Shown piece by piece: positions 1 through 7,833 of a stretch of 64,000 nucleotides of DNA. Location: NCBI RefSeq assembly GCF_014651695.1, contig NZ_BMXJ01000004.1:616076-680075 (forward strand), given 5' to 3'. A model generated the notes under the pieces. The model was given only the letters and a program-made list of their open reading frames with translations, was not told the DNA's origin and searched no databases. This DNA is from Nocardiopsis terrae. GTDB taxonomy: Bacteria > Actinomycetota > Actinomycetes > Streptosporangiales > Streptosporangiaceae. A program made the position numbers and the translations under genes. Each line of letters starts with the position of its first letter. Within the stretch, counting starts at the first letter, position 1.

Positions 1-1
1 C

Positions 2-466
2 CTGGAACGGTGGACGAGTCTCTGCGACGGCCTCCCCGACCGGGTGAGCGCCGACTCCGCGACCTTCGAGTCCGCTCTCTCCCTGCGTGAGGCGATCTAC
101 CGACTCGCCCTCGACCGTGTGCTCGAACGGCCCTTCGAACCGGAAAGCCTCAAGGCCGTCAACGACACCGCCGCCGGTCCGCTGCCCTCGGTCGAACTCA
201 CCGACGCGGGGCTGCGTGTGTCGGGGGACCTGACCTCCGCTCTCTCCCTCGTGGCCAGGAGCGCCGTCCTCCTGCTCGCGGACCCCGGCGCCCGCCTCAA
301 GGAGTGCGGTCGCGTCGACTGCACCCGCATCTACCTCGACCGCTCACGGGGCGCCCGGCGCACCTGGTGCGGGATGGACGAGTGCGGCAACCGGGTGAAG
401 GCCGCGGCCTACCGGGCTCGCAGGCGCGCCTCCGCCGCGGACGGGGAACGAGGGCCCAACGGCTGA
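2..466 (+). CDS. CGNR zinc-finger protein (ABATE-type regulator), 5' truncated
   Basis: The frame is open from the first bases of the window, so this is the C-terminal part of a longer protein; the GTG at 44 is probably internal. The C-terminus has the zinc-ribbon signature of the CGNR family: two cysteines in ECGRVDCTRIYLDRS and then WCGMDECGNR followed by a basic tail. Family members carry an N-terminal ABATE (stress-related) domain and are thought to be transcription regulators. The visible upstream part, rich in Leu and Ala, fits the end of that domain. It converges on the CRISPR operon, with about 60 bases between the two stops. Its target is not evident from the sequence. Confidence 0.8.
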   Translation: MERWTSLCDGLPDRVSADSATFESALSLREAIYRLALDRVLERPFEPESLKAVNDTAAGPLPSVELTDAGLRVSGDLTSALSLVARSAVLLLADPGARLKECGRVDCTRIYLDRSRGARRTWCGMDECGNRVKAAAYRARRRASAADGERGPNG

Positions 467-529
467 CGGCACCTCCTCGGGCACACCTCACGGCCGTCGG
501 GAGCGCGGTGTCGTTCGCCGTCGGCCTGC

Positions 530-2794
530 TCATCCTGCGTCTGCTCCCCCGAACCGTTCGGTGAGCGGGGGCAGGACCGGGTACTCGGCGAACTGGCGCA
601 GCGACATCACCGCTGTCTCCGACCACGGCAGACGGCCCCGCCACCGGCTGGCCAGGAGCACGTCCACGACCTGGTCCACCTCCCTCCAGTCCTCCGTTCC
701 CCGGTACCCCGCCAGGGCCGCGGAGAAGGCGCCCAGGAAGGCCTCCACCCGTTCCCCGGAGGCACGGGTGACCCCTGCGGCGGGGCTCAGGGAGAGGTCG
801 GCGGCGCGGGCGCGACGGTCGACCAGGTGGAGTTCGGGGCGCAGGTGCACGCTGCCCATGCCCAGGGACTTGCCCATGCCGATCTTGTGGGCGTGCCCGG
901 GGTCCGCGGGGTCTCCCCCGTCGGCGGGGTTGGCCAGGAGCAGGGCCCGCATCAGGGCGCCGAGTTCGGCGTCGGTGAGGTTGGTGAAGGTGACACGGGA
1001 GCGCAGGGTGAGGCCGTCACGGAGCGGGACGATGTCGCGCTGGGTGTCCCGGGGCGGCACGGCCTCGGCTCCTCGGGGGACCACCGTGATCCCGAGTTCG
1101 GTCCGGGCCCGCTCGTCGTAGCGGACCGGCGCGCCCAGGCGTGGGTCGTGCCGGTGCAGGTAGGCCTTGTACCCGCCCAGGCGGATCCGCCCCTCGTGCG
1201 ACCAGGTGACGATGTCGGGCCGCTCGCCCGCCGCCGCGTCGGGGCCCTGGGCGAGGTAGTTGGCGAAGCAGCCGCGCTGCGGGGAGAGCAGCTGCACCCG
1301 CAGCGCGGCGCCGTCGGGGTAGTCGGGGTCGGGGTCCGTACTCAGGGCGTTGCCGAAGGAGACCCGGCCCCGGAGCGCTCCGGCCTCACCCGCGAAGACG
1401 TCGGTGTCGCCGAACACCGCCCGGCACACGTCGACGGTGCGCCCGGCACGGTCGGTGCGGTCCGGGTCGCCGTGCTGGGGCCCCAGGACCCGCCCGGGTA
1501 CGGCGCGGCGGATCGGGTTGTCGTCGCTGACCGCGATGCGGTACCCGCCGGAACGGCCGAAGGAGACCACCCGGCCGGAGGGGTCCACGTCGAACCAGAC
1601 CGGTTCCAGGCCCCGTCGGGGCAGACCGCCGCCCCCGGTCCCGGCGACGGGGGGCCGGACCGGGTCACCGTCCCCGGTGCCCAGGGTCGGGGGGAAGGCG
1701 GCCCGCTGGTAGCCGGTGACCTGCTCCGCCGACTCGAACAGCTCCACCATGGCGTCGGGCACGGGGCGGCGGCCGGTCCGCAGGTCCGGTGGTGCGGGGA
1801 AGAGGTAGGCGTTGCGCCGCTCCTCGGCGGCGGCCCCGGTCAGCACGAGCAGTGCCGGGACCACCCCGCCGTGTCCGGGGCCCGCGCACCCGGAGTTCCC
1901 GTGCCCGCAGCCCGTGTGTTCGTGCCGCACGCCGCTCCCGGCGCGTTCGGCCAGGCGGGCGCGGGCCTGCGGTTCGGTGGGGGCGACCGCGGCGACCCCG
2001 CGCCGCCCCGGCAGGTGGACCGCGTACACCCAGCGGTACTGGAGGCGGCCGTGCTGTTCGTGCGCGGTGGGGACGTAGGTGCTGCCGCGAGGCGGGTCGG
2101 GGAAGTCGCCCACCCCGAAGTCCCAGGTGCGCAGACTCTCCCGGAGCACGGCGAAGGGCACCTTGAGCGCCCGGCCCGGTTCGGGTTCCAGTGCGGTGGC
2201 GGGGACCTCGACGGCGTACCACGCCGCCTCGCCCGGGGAGTGGTACAGGAATCCCTGCCTGGTGCGCAGCCCGGCCCGGCGCCTGCGGTAGTGGTCGTGC
2301 CGCCTGGCCGTGACGTGGCGGGCCCGGGGGGACCGGGAGCTGTCGGCGCCGTCCGGGTCGACGCGCACCGGAGCCCGGAAGAACAGCATGGGGGTGTTGA
2401 CCGGACCGCTCTCACCACCGGTGAGCATGCGCAGGGTGTTGCGGACCAGCCCTCGCAGGGTGGAGCCGGGCACCGCGGGCAGGGACCGGTCCCCGTGCGG
2501 GAAGCGGGCGGAGGCGTGGACGCCGCCCCTTCCCGGGGTCCGGCCGACGAAGGTGGGGGTCAGGGTGGTCAGGGTCAGGTCGATCCAGCCCGAGTGCGTC
2601 CCCGGGACGGTGCGCTCGTGGGAGCGGAGCAGCGACCGGGTGTCGTGGCCGGGGTGCAGCGCGGCGGCGGGAACGGGCGTCTCGGCCAGCCGGACCAGCC
2701 CGTAGGGGGCTGTGGCCCGGTGGCGGCGCGACTCCCCCTCGGGCCCCGGTGCGGCGGGGTTCAGCCGGGCGGCGACGTCCCGCGGGTCCGCCAT
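530..2794 (-). CDS. Multi-domain RAMP protein, TIGR03986-like (type III CRISPR)
   Basis: A 754-residue RAMP-superfamily protein, last gene of the type III operon. The first RAMP unit shows LTPTFVGRTPG (79-89) and the loop PAVPGSTLRGLVR (106-118). A later segment has GALRGRVSFGNA (472-483), and the last unit ends with the glycine-rich loop KIGMGKSLGMGSV (637-649). This arrangement fits the TIGR03986 family found in type III loci. Such proteins are thought to line crRNA as Cas7-type backbone units, but the exact role here is inferred. A Cys/His-rich insert at 291-308 (HEHTGCGHGNSGCAGPGH) looks like a metal-binding loop. The ATG at 2794 overlaps the csx19 stop as ATGA, which fixes the start; a longer reading frame upstream is just the antisense of csx19. 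Confidence 0.8.
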   Translation of the reverse strand: MADPRDVAARLNPAAPGPEGESRRHRATAPYGLVRLAETPVPAAALHPGHDTRSLLRSHERTVPGTHSGWIDLTLTTLTPTFVGRTPGRGGVHASARFPHGDRSLPAVPGSTLRGLVRNTLRMLTGGESGPVNTPMLFFRAPVRVDPDGADSSRSPRARHVTARRHDHYRRRRAGLRTRQGFLYHSPGEAAWYAVEVPATALEPEPGRALKVPFAVLRESLRTWDFGVGDFPDPPRGSTYVPTAHEQHGRLQYRWVYAVHLPGRRGVAAVAPTEPQARARLAERAGSGVRHEHTGCGHGNSGCAGPGHGGVVPALLVLTGAAAEERRNAYLFPAPPDLRTGRRPVPDAMVELFESAEQVTGYQRAAFPPTLGTGDGDPVRPPVAGTGGGGLPRRGLEPVWFDVDPSGRVVSFGRSGGYRIAVSDDNPIRRAVPGRVLGPQHGDPDRTDRAGRTVDVCRAVFGDTDVFAGEAGALRGRVSFGNALSTDPDPDYPDGAALRVQLLSPQRGCFANYLAQGPDAAAGERPDIVTWSHEGRIRLGGYKAYLHRHDPRLGAPVRYDERARTELGITVVPRGAEAVPPRDTQRDIVPLRDGLTLRSRVTFTNLTDAELGALMRALLLANPADGGDPADPGHAHKIGMGKSLGMGSVHLRPELHLVDRRARAADLSLSPAAGVTRASGERVEAFLGAFSAALAGYRGTEDWREVDQVVDVLLASRWRGRLPWSETAVMSLRQFAEYPVLPPLTERFGGADAG

Positions 2795-3576
2795 CAGTGC
2801 TCCCCCGCCCGGCCCCGGGCCTCCGCCGGGCCGCCGGTGCCCGTCTCGTCTCCGGTGCCCACCTCGAACTCCGGGCCGGTGGGCTTGGTCCCGGCGCACA
2901 CCCCGGTGAGCCGGTGGAAGGCCACCCCGACCGCGCCCGTGACGGGGTCGCACGCCCAGTACTCCCGGACCGTCAGCCAGGTCCCGGTACTCTCCAGGGC
3001 ACCGCGCCCCTGTTCCGGGAGCGTCCGCAGACGGCCGGAGAAACCGGTCCAGGCGACCGGCAGGACCGCCTCGGCACCGGAGGGCTCCCGGGTCACCGAC
3101 AGTGGCACCTCCCCTTCCAGGGTGCGGCTGTCGGCGTCCCCGACCCAGCCCTGGAGCAGGAAGGACCTGTCGCGGGGGCGCAGCCACTCGGGGAGGTCGC
3201 CCGGGGCGTCGGCGGCGACCCACCCCGCGTCCGCCCCCTCGCCCAGGCGGATCTGCGCGTGCGGGCCGAACACCAGGACCTCCAGGACCCGCCACCGGTC
3301 GGTGCGGGGATCGAGCGGGGGCGCGGACAGGTGCGCGGTGGGCGGGGCGTCCGATCGGCGCCACCGGCCCGAGGGGCAGGACCCGGTGATCCGGCCGTCG
3401 CCGAGTTCGGCCAGCAGCCACTGGGGGCTGCCCCGGGTCCCGGGCGGTCCCGCGGCGTCGAGCATCCGGCAGCGCTCCCCCCGGACGAACACGTCGGTGA
3501 GGACCTCCTCGACCCCCTCGGGCGGCAGCGGTCCGACGTCCGCCCCCGCCGGTGCGGGCGGTTCGTGTGCGTGCAC
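2794..3576 (-). CDS. csx19: Csx19-like CRISPR type III-D protein
   Basis: A 260-residue protein matching the layout of the Csx19/TIGR03984 family, a marker of subtype III-D. Visible family-like features are a central VLEVLVFGPHAQIRL strand pair following a GRITG segment, and near the C-terminus TWLTVREYWACDPVTG followed by AFHRL. Its biochemical function is unknown; in III-D systems it accompanies Csx10. The chosen GTG at 3576 lies just after the preceding stop. A TTG at 3582 with better spacing to an AAGGGGAA ribosome site is an alternative. The stop overlaps the next start (ATGA). The family call rests on motif pattern memory, not on an alignment. Confidence 0.68.
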   Translation of the reverse strand: MHAHEPPAPAGADVGPLPPEGVEEVLTDVFVRGERCRMLDAAGPPGTRGSPQWLLAELGDGRITGSCPSGRWRRSDAPPTAHLSAPPLDPRTDRWRVLEVLVFGPHAQIRLGEGADAGWVAADAPGDLPEWLRPRDRSFLLQGWVGDADSRTLEGEVPLSVTREPSGAEAVLPVAWTGFSGRLRTLPEQGRGALESTGTWLTVREYWACDPVTGAVGVAFHRLTGVCAGTKPTGPEFEVGTGDETGTGGPAEARGRAGEH

Positions 3577-3578
3577 GC

Positions 3579-5267
3579 TCAACGCGGTTCCCCTTCCGTG
3601 TCGGAGCCGGTGATCCGGGTGTGCAGGGCGGGCAGCCACCCCCGGGCGGTCCGGGCGTCGCGACCGTCCGGGTCGTCCAGCGCCGCCACCAGGTCCACCT
3701 CCTCGGCCGGGGCCCGGCCGCCCCCGTGTGTGGTCAGAACCGCCCGGGTCGCGACGAGTCTGCCCTGGCCGCTCCCGGCCCCAGCGCCGAGCGCGTCCAG
3801 GGGGACGGTGGCCAGTTCCCGGACCAGGAGGGCGAGCATCCCCCGGACGGCGTCGTCGGGTTCGGTGACGTCCACGACGACCCGGGCCGAGCCCCCGCAG
3901 TGCAGGTCGGTGGTGAACAGGTGGCCGTCCACGGCGTCACCGAACAGGGCGTCCACGGTCAGGCGTGTGGTGGTCAGGGGTGCGCCGCCGTCGAGGGGCG
4001 GGGTGGCGCGCAGTCGGATCCGGGAGGGGGTCGGCGGGGCGCCGGGGCGGTGGTCGGTGTCGGCACCCCACCAGTGCCCGTGCCACTGCCGCCAACGGCC
4101 GCCCTCCCCCACGAGGTGTTCGCAGGCGTCCCGCACGAGCCGGCCGCCCACCCGTTTGAGCAGGGCGAACAGGGCGGTGTCACCGAGCACGGGGCGGAAC
4201 AGCACCCGTTCGCCCCCGTGGTCGGCGACGAACGGCCGCCACCGGTGCCCGCGGTCGGCCTCGGCCAGGCGGCCGTCCGCGGGCGCGTCCCCGATCATGA
4301 GCAGCCCGGGGCGCAGGTCCCGGGGGGCGGGCGGACGCCCCGTGGAGACGGGGTCGGAGCGTTCGGCCACGTACAGTTCCATCCGCAGTTCGGCCCGGCG
4401 CCGCCGGTCGGTGTGCGCGGGCCGGGCCGCCAGGTGCGCGGCGGTCGCGGCCCTCCCGTGTTCGCGCAGCCGGACGTCGAGGAGGGCGGCCAGGTCCGGC
4501 TCCGCCGGGGCTGCCCCGGGCGGGGACTCCTCCGGCGGTTCCGTGAGCGCTTCGGCGCCCTCGTCCCAGCGGGTCCCCCAGTCGCGTGCGTGGTAGGCGA
4601 ACCAGCCGTGTTCGTCGGTGAGGTCGTGTCGGCGCGCGGCCCAGCGGTCGGCACGGACCGCGCCGTGGCCCCGCCCCGAACGCCCGCCGATCCGGATCCC
4701 GGGGCCGTCGCCCCCCAGGCCGCGGACGGCCAGGACCAGCAGGGTGAGGAGCCTGGCCTCGTCTGCGGGGGCGGCCACCCGCAGCCGCAGGTGCGCGGTG
4801 AACACGGTGCCCGCGGGCAGGACCTCCCACCGCCACATCCGGCCGGGGCGCACGCTGCCGGTGGCCGGGTCCACCCGGGTGCCCACCCGCACCGACACCG
4901 CCGCGGAGTCCGGCAGGACGGCGTAGGCGTCGTCGACGTCCAGGGCGCTGGGCAGCGGCGAAGGGGCCCGGGCGCCGTCGGCTCCGCCGGTGTCGCCCGA
5001 GCCCAGCAGGGCGGCGGTGCCGTCGGGGTCGGCGGTGCGCGCGAGGAGTTCGTGGCGGAGCAGCCCCGCGAGGGTGGTGGCGCGCAGTCGGGGCGCCCCG
5101 GACCGCGGGTCGCGGTCCAGGTGCAGGTGGACGTCGCTCTCCGCGGCGTGCCGGGGCGTGGCGCGGGCCGCGCCGACGTGGGTGTCGGTGAGCAGGCGCA
5201 GCCGGACCGCGAACTCCCAGACCAGGCCGGCGGGTCGGGAGTCGTGTGCGTCCTCGGGCGCGGTCAC
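3579..5267 (-). CDS. Two-domain Cas7-type RAMP fusion (type III)
   Basis: A 562-residue protein with two Cas7-like RAMP units in one chain. Unit 1 runs from FAVRLRLLTDTHVGAA (about 19-34) through an acidic stretch ESDVHLHLDRD (43-53) and LRATTLAGLLRHEL (61-74) to the glycine-rich loop GIRIGGRSGRGHGAV (190-204). Unit 2 starts near RAELRMELYV (291-300), has LFRPVLGDTALFALLKR (356-372) and ends at LGAGAGSGQGRL (493-504). In Cas7 proteins such loops hold crRNA, and an Asp in the thumb-like loop cuts target RNA. Asp46, 51 or 53 are candidates in unit 1; unit 2 has no clear counterpart. Start GTG 5267 overlaps the csx10 stop (GTGA). Confidence 0.8.
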   Translation of the reverse strand: MTAPEDAHDSRPAGLVWEFAVRLRLLTDTHVGAARATPRHAAESDVHLHLDRDPRSGAPRLRATTLAGLLRHELLARTADPDGTAALLGSGDTGGADGARAPSPLPSALDVDDAYAVLPDSAAVSVRVGTRVDPATGSVRPGRMWRWEVLPAGTVFTAHLRLRVAAPADEARLLTLLVLAVRGLGGDGPGIRIGGRSGRGHGAVRADRWAARRHDLTDEHGWFAYHARDWGTRWDEGAEALTEPPEESPPGAAPAEPDLAALLDVRLREHGRAATAAHLAARPAHTDRRRRAELRMELYVAERSDPVSTGRPPAPRDLRPGLLMIGDAPADGRLAEADRGHRWRPFVADHGGERVLFRPVLGDTALFALLKRVGGRLVRDACEHLVGEGGRWRQWHGHWWGADTDHRPGAPPTPSRIRLRATPPLDGGAPLTTTRLTVDALFGDAVDGHLFTTDLHCGGSARVVVDVTEPDDAVRGMLALLVRELATVPLDALGAGAGSGQGRLVATRAVLTTHGGGRAPAEEVDLVAALDDPDGRDARTARGWLPALHTRITGSDTEGEPR

Positions 5268-7126
5268 CGCCGCGCACCCCCGCCCCGGTCCCGGTCGGCG
5301 CGCCCCGGTACCTGTTCGGTCCGGTCCCCTTCGGTGCGCAGGACCCGGGCCGCCTCCGCCAGCCACGAGGAGACCAGCAGCAGGCACAGCCGGGCCGAGG
5401 CCCGCTCCTCCCACTGTTCGGCGCGGGCCGAGAGGCCGCTCTCCCGGTCCCTGGACGGGAGGCCGTCGGGGGAGGCCAGGTCGACGGCGGCCAGGGCGCG
5501 GGCGTAGGCGGGGTCCCGGTCGGGCCGGGGCCGGTTGTCACGCCACCAGGGCGGTGCGCCCGCCCCCGCACGGATCCCGCCCAACCACGCGTGGACCGTG
5601 ACGGGCCCGGCCGGACCGGGGCGGACCAGCCGGGCCCGTTCCAGGACGCGCACCGCGCGCCCGCCCAGGCCCCCGGACGCCTCCGGTCCCCGGCCGCCGC
5701 CCCCGGACGGCGGCCGGGAGAGCGTGCGCTCCAGCGCGGCCAACGACTCCTCGGCGCTGCGTCCGGGGTGGGTCAGCACCTCCCGCAGCCGTCCCAGCAG
5801 GCTGGGGGTGATCGGGGCGAGTGTGTCCGCGCAGGCGTGGGCCAGCGCGCGGGCGTGGTCGCGGACGGGCTGCGCGGCGGCGTTCCACAGCAGTTCGCCG
5901 TACAGGGCGTCCAGCTCCCCGTCCCGCCCCGCTTCCGGGAGGTCGGGGGCGGCCGGGGACCGGCCGTCGGGCAGGGTGACGGTGCCCCCTGCCCGGGCGG
6001 GCACGGGCGCGGACGGCGGAGGCAGCGGTTCGGGGTCGCCCGGCGGTGGGGCGAGCAGGGCGAACTGGCCATACCCGTCCACGGGGCGCTCCCCCAACGG
6101 GTGGGCCTCCAGTTCGCGGACGTGCGCGGCGGTCAGGTCCCGGCCCGGCCGCAACCGCACCACCGAACCGGGGGCCGCCGCCCAGCGCTGGGCCATGGGC
6201 CCCCGGTAACCCCGGTGGTAGGCGCCGACCAGGACGGGTTCGACGTGGGCCGCCACCACCTCCACCGGTGTGCGGGGCAGCAGCCGGGTCAGGAGATCGC
6301 GGACCGCGGGCACCAGGGCGTGCGGGCGTGCCTGCCCCTGCCCACCCACCAGCAGCGCCGGGGAGAGCAGGAGCAGGTCGACCGGGTCCCCGGCCCCGCG
6401 GGTCCGGCCCGCGTCCGGGTGCTCCACGCGGTCCGGGGACAGCAACCGGTCCGGGTCGACGGGCCCCGCCGCCACTCCGCCGTGCGCGCGGGTCCCTCCC
6501 GACCCGAGGGTGAGCGTGCCCTCGGCCCCGGCCAGGACCGCCACGATCCGCTCCGCGAGCCCCCGGAGAAAGGCGTGGTCGGGTCCGCGCAGCTGCCACC
6601 TGGCTTCGAAGACCTGCCCCGGGTCCAGGCTCGTGGTGAAGAACGGCACGCCCTGGCCCGGCCCCCCGGACCTCGAACGGCCCAGGTAGCGCTCCGAGGT
6701 GGTGCGTACGGCGGCGCGCAGCGACCGGTCCGGGGTGAGCGGGTCCCGGACCGCACGGAAGGGGACCCCCGGCCGGTCGGCTCCCTCGGCGAAGACGTCG
6801 ACGAGGGTGTCGCCGTCCTTGCCCGGGACGTACAGGTGGGCGGGCGGCGGATGGGCGACCACCGGCGCCCCTGACCGGGCGTGCCGTTCCAGCCGGGGGT
6901 GGGCCGGGGCGAAGCGGACCCGTTCACCGCGCGCCACCCACTCCGTCAGTTCGTCCTCCAGTCCGGCCCGGCGCAGGGCGGCCGCGAGCATGCCGCGCTG
7001 CGCGCGCCCGCCCAGCACGGTTTCGGAGTCCACCCGCAGGGGGTCGAAGGAGGTACGCACGGCCAGGGAGTCGGTGAGCACGTACCGCAGCGGCAGGTAG
7101 GCGCTCACAGCCGGGGCGGAGCTCAT
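5264..7126 (-). CDS. csx10: Csx10-like Cas5-type RAMP protein with long C-terminal extension
   Basis: A 620-residue protein. The first RAMP unit has VLGGRAQRGMLAAALRRAG (37-55) and the loop LGSGGTRAHGGV (207-218). A second glycine-rich loop, LGERPVDGYGQFALL (344-358), closes another RAMP unit. This fits Csx10, the Cas5-group subunit diagnostic of subtype III-D, which would bind the 5' handle of crRNA. About 260 residues follow the second loop, Pro-rich and then largely helical (for example DALYGELLWNAAAQPVRDHA and ARLCLLLVSSWLAEAARVL), longer than I would expect for the family. The ATG at 7126 overlaps the previous stop (ATGA); the track-like longer frame upstream is antisense noise. Confidence 0.75.
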   Translation of the reverse strand: MSSAPAVSAYLPLRYVLTDSLAVRTSFDPLRVDSETVLGGRAQRGMLAAALRRAGLEDELTEWVARGERVRFAPAHPRLERHARSGAPVVAHPPPAHLYVPGKDGDTLVDVFAEGADRPGVPFRAVRDPLTPDRSLRAAVRTTSERYLGRSRSGGPGQGVPFFTTSLDPGQVFEARWQLRGPDHAFLRGLAERIVAVLAGAEGTLTLGSGGTRAHGGVAAGPVDPDRLLSPDRVEHPDAGRTRGAGDPVDLLLLSPALLVGGQGQARPHALVPAVRDLLTRLLPRTPVEVVAAHVEPVLVGAYHRGYRGPMAQRWAAAPGSVVRLRPGRDLTAAHVRELEAHPLGERPVDGYGQFALLAPPPGDPEPLPPPSAPVPARAGGTVTLPDGRSPAAPDLPEAGRDGELDALYGELLWNAAAQPVRDHARALAHACADTLAPITPSLLGRLREVLTHPGRSAEESLAALERTLSRPPSGGGGRGPEASGGLGGRAVRVLERARLVRPGPAGPVTVHAWLGGIRAGAGAPPWWRDNRPRPDRDPAYARALAAVDLASPDGLPSRDRESGLSARAEQWEERASARLCLLLVSSWLAEAARVLRTEGDRTEQVPGRADRDRGGGARR

Positions 7127-7833
7127 GTCCGAGCCCCCTCCCACCGGGCGGGGTCCGGCGGCCGTGCCGGGGGCGCTGCCAGGGACAGCGTGGTGGCGTG
7201 GGGGTCGGGGTCCTCGCTCCGGGCCAGGCGCACGTCCACCCGACCGCGCCCGCGGGCGGCCCTGAGCCCGATCTGGTCGGTGGCCAGACAGGCCCGCGCC
7301 AGGCACCGCCAGTGCTCCTCCCCCGGAGGGGTCGCCCAGGTCAGGGTCGCGGTCAGGGTCAGCCCGGGCAGGAGCACCCGGTTGGTGCGCAACCGACCGG
7401 GTTCGGGCGCCCCGTGCGGGCCGATCTCGACCCCCGACTCCAGGGTGGTGTGGGCGTCGCTGACGGCCCGGCGCAGCGTGGAGCGCACGGGTTCGGCGCG
7501 TCCCTCCAGCGCCCGGGCCACGGCTGCGCGCACCCCGTCGCCGGGCAGCGCGTGCCCCACCCGCAGGATCCGGTCGGGGCCGTGCGAGCGCCCGCGGCCG
7601 AACAGGAGCTCCACCGCGCCGGCCAGGTCGGGGGCGACCGTCGCGGCGCTGACCGCGCCCGCGCGCAACCGGGCCGCGAGCCGGTGCCGGGGCAGGTGGG
7701 GCAGCCCGTGTGCGTCGGTGACCACGTCGGTGTCGGCGCCCGTGCCGTCCGCGCTGGCCCCGACGAACAGCGCGGGGGAGGCCAGGCGCACCACGATCCG
7801 GTCCGGGAGGTCCTCCGGGCCCTGGGCGTTCAC
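7123..7833 (-). CDS. Cas7-type RAMP protein (Csm3-like)
   Basis: A 236-residue, single-domain Cas7-like RAMP protein of about Csm3 length. The N-terminus has RIVVRLASPALFVGAS (12-27), then GTGADTDVVTDAHGLPHLP (30-48), which corresponds to the Csm3 segment carrying the target-RNA-cleaving Asp; Asp35, 37 and 40 are candidates. RHRLAARLRAG follows, in the place of the usual PGSSLKGKLR. The C-terminal loop is GLRAARGRGRVDVRL. It would form repeated backbone units along crRNA. The GTG at 7833 overlaps the cas10 stop as GTGA and the stop overlaps the csx10 start as ATGA, so it is translationally coupled on both sides. Confidence 0.8.
   Translation of the reverse strand: MNAQGPEDLPDRIVVRLASPALFVGASADGTGADTDVVTDAHGLPHLPRHRLAARLRAGAVSAATVAPDLAGAVELLFGRGRSHGPDRILRVGHALPGDGVRAAVARALEGRAEPVRSTLRRAVSDAHTTLESGVEIGPHGAPEPGRLRTNRVLLPGLTLTATLTWATPPGEEHWRCLARACLATDQIGLRAARGRGRVDVRLARSEDPDPHATTLSLAAPPARPPDPARWEGART

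Noticed and set aside
827-3613. A 928-residue open frame on the plus strand across the CRISPR genes
   Set aside because: It is antisense to csx19 and the TIGR03986-like gene; its product is a Gly/Val/Pro/Arg-rich string with no domain, an effect of high third-position GC.
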